Origin: JAEZPW01 sp035629075 | GTDB taxonomy: Bacteria; Acidobacteriota; Terriglobia; Terriglobales; Acidobacteriaceae | Direction of reading: 5' to 3' | Length of the DNA: 64,000 bases | Assembly: GCA_035629075.1 (NCBI GenBank) | Contig: DASPIK010000086.1 | Coordinates: 62,001-126,000 of the forward strand | Shown: positions 59,214-64,000 of the stretch, piece by piece | Layout: the number at the start of each line of letters is the position of its first letter | Numbering within the stretch: position 1 is the stretch's first letter | Translations under genes and position numbers: made by a program | The notes under the pieces: generated by a model | Database searches by the model: none | What the model was told of the DNA's origin: nothing | What the model saw: only the letters and a program-made list of their open reading frames with translations

Positions 59214-60131
59214 CTATTGCCTGATCCTCGGGTTAACGACTGAATAAACCAAGTCGGTCAGAAAGTTGACGGCCACGTAAGTGAGTCCGATAACGAGAAT
59301 GCAGCCTTGCACGAGGTAGTAATCGCGATTGGCAATAGCCTGCACAGTGAGGCGCCCAATACCGGGCCAGGAAAAGATGGTTTCTGTGACAATGGCGCCA
59401 GCCAGCATCGCGCCGAACTGAAGGCCGAGGACGGTTACCACCGGAATCATCGCATTGCGCAGTGCGTGCCGATAAACGACACTCCGCTCGGACAAGCCCT
59501 TCGCTCGTGCCGTACGAATGTAGTCCTGGCCTAGTTCCTCGAGCATCGCTGTACGCACCATGCGCGTCAGAATGGCAGCCAGCGCGCCGCCGAGGGTGAT
59601 CGCCGGCAAAACGAGGTGCGCCATCGTCCCCGACCCTGAAACTGGCAAGACTCCCATATGAATGGCGAAAAACAGGATCAGAATTGGACCGAGAGCGAAG
59701 TTCGGGAACGACAGCCCAAGCAGGCTTACAAAACTGATGGCTCGGTCATCCCATCGATTGCGCCGCCTCGCCGACCTGACACCGGCAGGCACTGACAGCA
59801 ATATGGCCACGCCAAGTGCGGCGAACGTCAGCTTCATCGTGAAGGGATAGCGTTCGGAGATAATGCTTGATACCTTCTGGTTGAACCGCAGGGATTGGCC
59901 AAGGTCTCCCCGCAGGACGCCTTTCCAGTAATTCACATACTGCTCACCAATCGGCACATCGAGTCCGTACTGATGACGTGCCGCTTCTATATCGGCGCTA
60001 GCGGCACCCTCCCCGAGCATCTGCTGGATTGGGTCGCCGGGCACAAAGTGGATCAGCAAGAACACCACCGAAACGACCAGCCAAACGACAGGGATGGTGT
60101 AGAGGAGGCGAGTTGTTAGGTATCGGAGCAA
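59214..60131 (-). CDS. ABC transporter permease, DppB/OppB type
   Basis: 305 residues, TTG start at 60131. Six membrane helices, an N-terminal FLLIHFVPGDPIQQMLG and the long periplasmic loop before helix 2 that marks DppB. The EAA loop is RTARAKGLSERSVVYRHALRNAMIPV. It should pair with the DppC-like protein two bases downstream. Substrate unknown. Confidence 0.9.
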   Translation of the reverse strand: MLRYLTTRLLYTIPVVWLVVSVVFLLIHFVPGDPIQQMLGEGAASADIEAARHQYGLDVPIGEQYVNYWKGVLRGDLGQSLRFNQKVSSIISERYPFTMKLTFAALGVAILLSVPAGVRSARRRNRWDDRAISFVSLLGLSFPNFALGPILILFFAIHMGVLPVSGSGTMAHLVLPAITLGGALAAILTRMVRTAMLEELGQDYIRTARAKGLSERSVVYRHALRNAMIPVVTVLGLQFGAMLAGAIVTETIFSWPGIGRLTVQAIANRDYYLVQGCILVIGLTYVAVNFLTDLVYSVVNPRIRQ

Positions 60132-60233
60132 AAATGCGGTTTATACAATTTCAGAAATCAGGATTCCCCACCGACGCTAAGCAGGTTCTCCCCTGCTGCC
60201 AGCATGACGCATATGGCTGCTTGACTTCAAGAC

Positions 60234-61610
60234 TTAGCGGCTGACTTTTTCGGCTGAGTCCGCATCTGCCGTTCGCGGCGCCAGGTCTATTTTCACACGC
60301 GCTATGCGGTGACCGTCCATCTCCTCAACCGTATATCGACGGCCATCGTACTCGAAGCACTCACCGCCACGTGGAATGCGCTGCAATTGCGTCAGTACGA
60401 ACCCTGCGAGCGTCTCAAAACCCTCGTCCCGCGGCAGTCGAAGCTGGTACTGGGTTTCGAGGTCACGAATCGGAACCGAGCCTTCGAACACCATCGTCGT
60501 TGCACCTGGAGCCAGCGGTTGGGGTGTTATGTCGAACTCGTCTTCAATCTCACCAACGATCTGCTCCAGCACGTCTTCTACCGTGACGACTCCGGCAGTC
60601 GATCCAAACTCGTCGACTACGACAGCTAGATGTCTTTTGCGCTGCTTGAACTCTGTTAGCAGTTCGGTCAGGACCTTGGTTTCCGGTATAACCAGGACAT
60701 CTCGCATGATGTGGCGAACCTGCATTCTAGAAAGCCGCGCGGAAGCCGTTGCGTCAGATTTCATCAAGAGACGCAGCCGCATCCATCGCGTCAGGTCCTT
60801 GGAATAGAGCAAACCGACAATGTGCTCGGGCCCGCGTTGCGGATCGTAGACCGGCACGCGCGAATGTTGTTCTTCCACCACGCGGGTCAGCGCTTCTTCC
60901 AGACTTAAATCCGCTGGGAGCGAAAAAATGTTTGGCCTGGCCACCATGATCTCGCGAACCGTGATGTTGCTCAGTTCCAGCGAGTGGATGATCATCTCCT
61001 CCTGCGATTGCGACAGTAACCCATATCGCCGGGTCGCTGTGACGATCAGCTTGATTTCCTCTGGCGAGTGGATTCCGCCATGACCAGCATCCCGCATCCC
61101 GAAGATCTTCAGAACTCCGCGTGCCGAGTTTGTCATGACGTATAGGAATGGCGTTGCCAGCCTCATAAAGACGTCCATCGGACCGGCGATGGCAAGCGCA
61201 ACTTGTTCCGCGCGCTGCAAGGCGACTGTCTTCGGCACCACTTCGCCGAGTATGACGTGGAGGTAGGTGATGAGGGTAAACGCGATTACAACCGCGCCCG
61301 TGTGCGCATATATGCCGGCATGCGGAAGGTGCTCAAACAGCGGGTGCAGCAGGTTCGCGAGGGCGGGCTCGCCGATCCAGCCGAGCGCGAGGCTCGCCAG
61401 CGTTATGCCGAACTGAACGCCATTCAATACGCTGTCCAGCTGGTGCTGGAGCTTCTGCACTGTTCTGGCGCCGATCCGGCGCGCTTCAATGAGCTGCTGG
61501 ATTCGCGTATCGCGCACGCTGACGAGGGCAAATTCCGCCGCGACGAAGAAGGCGTTTGCCGCCACTAAAAGGATTACGGCCAGCAGGCGCAGCAGGACGT
61601 AGGTAGCCAT
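60234..61610 (-). CDS. CNNM/CBS-domain membrane protein (hemolysin-C/CorC-like ion exporter)
   Basis: 458 residues. A CNNM (DUF21) membrane domain at about 1-200 with VAANAFFVAAEFALVS and ITYLHVILGEVVPKTVALQ, then a CBS pair at about 215-345 (HSRVPVYDPQRG and AVVVDEFGSTAGVVTVEDVLEQIVGE) and a CorC/HlyC domain at about 360-435. Family members move or regulate Mg or Co ions, and the CBS pair usually binds ATP. The protein lies about 100 bases downstream of nothing obvious and upstream of the ABC permeases, with a gap of 102 bases. Confidence 0.9.
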   Translation of the reverse strand: MATYVLLRLLAVILLVAANAFFVAAEFALVSVRDTRIQQLIEARRIGARTVQKLQHQLDSVLNGVQFGITLASLALGWIGEPALANLLHPLFEHLPHAGIYAHTGAVVIAFTLITYLHVILGEVVPKTVALQRAEQVALAIAGPMDVFMRLATPFLYVMTNSARGVLKIFGMRDAGHGGIHSPEEIKLIVTATRRYGLLSQSQEEMIIHSLELSNITVREIMVARPNIFSLPADLSLEEALTRVVEEQHSRVPVYDPQRGPEHIVGLLYSKDLTRWMRLRLLMKSDATASARLSRMQVRHIMRDVLVIPETKVLTELLTEFKQRKRHLAVVVDEFGSTAGVVTVEDVLEQIVGEIEDEFDITPQPLAPGATTMVFEGSVPIRDLETQYQLRLPRDEGFETLAGFVLTQLQRIPRGGECFEYDGRRYTVEEMDGHRIARVKIDLAPRTADADSAEKVSR

Positions 61611-61915
61611 GAAATAAAAATTCTAACACCCGGGTGCACTGCTTTCCTCCGGCCGCCATTTACCGATTAGCAAACTCATCGACCACCCAATTAGAGCTCA
61701 CCAGCCACCATAACTTCTGTCCTATGACTTTCCATAGGACAACCAACCCCACGCTCCTGAAACTTGTAGCGTAGGTCGAGGTACCAGCTCATGTTGATTG
61801 AAAACAAGGTGACTTAAAGCTACATCTACTCTGGCCAGCAACTTGCAAGTACCCGGGCACACCGATTTCCCTGGAAAGTTCAACTTTAGGAATTAGCTAG
61901 AAAGAGGAGGCTTTA
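61611..61915. other. 305-base intergenic region with an inverted repeat
   Basis: It separates the CNNM gene from the TonB receptor. No gene-like frame is seen. The one clear structure is the perfect inverted repeat listed at 61719-61740. Confidence 0.6.
61719..61740. promoter_or_regulatory. Perfect inverted repeat upstream of the TonB receptor
   Basis: GTCCTATG (61719-61726), six bases, CATAGGAC (61733-61740). It has no T run and stands 176 bases before the receptor gene, in a position for an operator. Confidence 0.35.
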
Positions 61916-64000
61916 ATGTCTCACAGGTTCCGGCTCAGCCGGATCTTCGCAGTGGTTCTGGCCATCCTGCTGGCAGCGGGGGCGCTGCCAGCTCAGACCA
62001 GCCGCGGCACAGTCAGCGGTATCGTTACCGACCAGACTGGAGCGGTTGTAGCGAACGCAAAAGTGGTCCTAACGCAAGTGGAAACGAATGCCGTTCGCGA
62101 CACCGTCACGAATGGTGCTGGGTTGTACCGCTTTGACGCGGTGAACCTTGGAACCTACGTCGTGAAGGTAACCGCACCCGGCTTCGCGAACGCCGAAACT
62201 CACGGGCTTGTCGTTCGCGCTAACCAGACCTCCAGCATGGATTTCCAGTTGCAGGTCGGCAACACCAGCGAGACGCTTGAGGTCGCAGCGACCGCTTCAT
62301 CCGTTGCGCTACAAACAGATGAGCAACTCCGCGGCCGCAACATCGAACCGCAAGCGTTGGCGAACCTTCCTATTACCGGGCAGAACTCGCTGAACCTGAT
62401 GACGCTGGTTCCGGGCATTGTACCCACCAATATGAGCGGTGGCGGCAGCCTCGACAGCGGCATCGGATCGGTGAACGGCTCGCGTCCGCGCGCCAACAAC
62501 TTCATGCTCGACGGCGTAGAGAACAACGACATCTCTGTTGCCGGCCCGGCGATAACCCTTACCAACAACGACGCTCTACAGGAAGTATCCGTTCAGACTT
62601 CGAACTTCAGCGCTGAATTCGGTCGCTCAGGTGGCGCAGTCATCAACCAGATCACCAAGTCCGGCACGAACAACCTGCACGGTACGGCTGCATGGGTTTA
62701 TCGTTCGCAGCGATTGAACGCCAGCAGCTTCGACCAGCGCTACTCCTATTACCAGGGCGGCGGCAAAGCCGACGGCGATCCTCTAAAGCCGTCTTTCCTC
62801 GAGCATATTCCTGCTTTCACAGTAGGAGGCCCGGTTTACATCCCCGGCGTTTACAACGGCAAAGACAAAACCTTCTTCTTCGTAGCGGGTCAGTGGGATC
62901 GCCTGAATAATGGCGCATACCAGAGGATCGTTACTGCCCCAACTGCAAATGGCGTTGCGACGTTGCAAGCTCTGGCCGCGACCTGCCCGAACGCACGACT
63001 GTACCTCAACCTGATGGGCGGACAGGTTGCAACGATCGCCGACGGCGCCACAGACATCTCGGTTCCGCAAGCGGTTTACGACAAACTCGTGGCAGATGGC
63101 GTTACGCCAACGTGTACGGCCGGAACCGCCAACCCGACGAGAGCGGGAATGAACTTCGAATACGGGTCCACAACCCGCGCCGTACCTCGCCTCTACGCTG
63201 GCAATACCATTCAGGCTCGTGTGGACCACATCCTGTCCGAGAAGCATCAGCTCAGCTTCCGGTTCTTGCAGTCCCCAGGCAGCTACAAGGGCATCTACGC
63301 CCTGGGTGTCCAGCCCGAGTTCGACGCTGGATATTTGTCCAAGAGCTACACTGGCGCGATCACGGATACGTACGTGATCTCCTCGCACGTTACCAACGAG
63401 CTGCGCCTGAACTACGCGCGCGTCGCTGTGGACTGGCCCTTAATGGCTGCTCCGGGTAGCCTCGGCGCAACCCACCCCACGATCGCAATAACCGGTTTCA
63501 CCACCATGGGCACCAGCGCCAGCTATCCGCAGGGTCGTACGTTCAACAACTACGAACTGCAGGACACCATGACCTGGATTCACGGCAAGCACACCTTCCG
63601 TTTTGGCCTGGACGTGAACAAACAGATCGCCCGTCAGAGTGCTCCAGTCACGACCCGTGGCGCACTCACATACGCGGACGCCACCTCGCCACTCGGCACG
63701 ACGTTTGCATTTGCCAACTTCCTCGACGACTTCTCTGGCACGGGTCTGAACACTGTTTCAAGACAGTTCGGCACGCCTGTGTATCATCCGACCACGACCC
63801 GTCAGTCTTACTTCATTCAGGACTCGTGGAAGGCTACCCCGCAACTGACGTTGAACTTCGGCCTTCGCTACGACCTCTTCGGTCAGCCAGCGAATGGGAA
63901 TTTCCCGTATCCAGCGGTTTCGATGGACCCGGCAAACTTCCCGAACAAGGCTGAGATTCCTGTCGACAAGAACAACTTCGGCCCGAACTTCGGCTTCTCT
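61916..64000 (+). CDS. TonB-dependent receptor, Oar-like, truncated by the window end
   Basis: 695 codons are visible without a stop, so the protein continues past base 64000. ATG 61916 is preceded by AGAGGAGG. Signal peptide about 1-29 (ending LPAQ). A carboxypeptidase-regulatory domain at about 32-115 (GTVSGIVTDQTGAVVANAKVVL) is followed by a plug domain (about 120-240) with LPITGQNSLNLMTLVPG, NNFMLDGVENND and AEFGRSGGAVINQITKSGTN. The beta barrel then begins. It is the classical acidobacterial Oar-like layout and imports or secretes an unknown ligand. It shares the N-domain type with the receptor at 45085 but is not closely similar along the barrel. Confidence 0.88.
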   Translation, partial: MSHRFRLSRIFAVVLAILLAAGALPAQTSRGTVSGIVTDQTGAVVANAKVVLTQVETNAVRDTVTNGAGLYRFDAVNLGTYVVKVTAPGFANAETHGLVVRANQTSSMDFQLQVGNTSETLEVAATASSVALQTDEQLRGRNIEPQALANLPITGQNSLNLMTLVPGIVPTNMSGGGSLDSGIGSVNGSRPRANNFMLDGVENNDISVAGPAITLTNNDALQEVSVQTSNFSAEFGRSGGAVINQITKSGTNNLHGTAAWVYRSQRLNASSFDQRYSYYQGGGKADGDPLKPSFLEHIPAFTVGGPVYIPGVYNGKDKTFFFVAGQWDRLNNGAYQRIVTAPTANGVATLQALAATCPNARLYLNLMGGQVATIADGATDISVPQAVYDKLVADGVTPTCTAGTANPTRAGMNFEYGSTTRAVPRLYAGNTIQARVDHILSEKHQLSFRFLQSPGSYKGIYALGVQPEFDAGYLSKSYTGAITDTYVISSHVTNELRLNYARVAVDWPLMAAPGSLGATHPTIAITGFTTMGTSASYPQGRTFNNYELQDTMTWIHGKHTFRFGLDVNKQIARQSAPVTTRGALTYADATSPLGTTFAFANFLDDFSGTGLNTVSRQFGTPVYHPTTTRQSYFIQDSWKATPQLTLNFGLRYDLFGQPANGNFPYPAVSMDPANFPNKAEIPVDKNNFGPNFGFS

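Noticed and set aside
1..64000. CRISPR arrays, insertion sequences, prophage genes or integrase sites
   Set aside because: No regularly spaced direct repeats, transposase or integrase motifs, or phage structural genes were seen on either strand.

Overview
The window looks like a piece of a GC-rich Gram-negative chromosome, most likely an acidobacterium of the Terriglobia/Koribacter type. This is an inference from gene content: large Oar-like TonB-dependent receptors with carboxypeptidase-regulatory N-domains, futalosine-route menaquinone genes (mqnC, mqnD), a fused E1 alpha/beta dehydrogenase, and dense GTG/TTG starts with 4-base gene overlaps. There is no rRNA, tRNA, CRISPR array, phage or insertion sequence; the region reads as core chromosome with some lineage-specific genes.

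Layout. 1-7.7 kb: end of mqnC, an exported carboxypeptidase-regulatory-domain protein, an Rnk/GreA-C-like regulator coupled to a degenerate histidine-kinase dimerisation protein, a membrane processive glycosyltransferase, an exported glycine-zipper protein and mqnD. 7.7-15.4 kb: an M49-type peptidase, a GT-C/GT2 fusion glycosyltransferase, an isolated nuoB behind a near-consensus promoter, a Rieske protein, a GAF-HD-GYP protein and cysK. 15.4-29.7 kb: small metabolic, membrane and methyltransferase genes, a saccharopine-dehydrogenase-like gene with a DoxX partner, the fused E1 dehydrogenase, a phosphoglycolate-phosphatase-like HAD protein and uvrB.

29.8-42.3 kb is the most distinctive block: twelve minus-strand genes for one chemosensory system. 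In transcription order they are a PilZ-like protein, a pseudo-receiver/DHp-only protein, a CheY/PilH-type receiver, CheW, a chemoreceptor with almost no periplasmic domain, CheR, a 1282-residue CheA with two Hpt domains and a terminal receiver, CheB, two more CheW-like proteins, a pseudo-receiver-PATAN protein and a receiver with a C-terminal coiled coil. The genes from cheR to the end overlap by 4 bases each. The Hpt number, the PilH-like and PATAN receivers and the PilZ-like leader gene point to a type IV pilus or surface-behaviour pathway rather than flagellar taxis. A sequence fitting a sigma-54 -24/-12 element lies upstream.

42.5-64 kb: uvsE, an HD-domain protein, an XRE regulator with its promoter and a possible operator, a TonB-dependent receptor next to a small Cys/His-rich exported protein with clustered TACAAA half-sites upstream, the envelope/isoprenoid run uppS-cdsA-dxr-rseP-ispG, a 36-residue membrane protein, DUF72, a CAP-domain protein, rmuC, a small exported protein that appears to carry a one-base deletion, two peptide-type ABC permeases, a CNNM/CBS protein, and the start of a second large TonB-dependent receptor cut by the window end.
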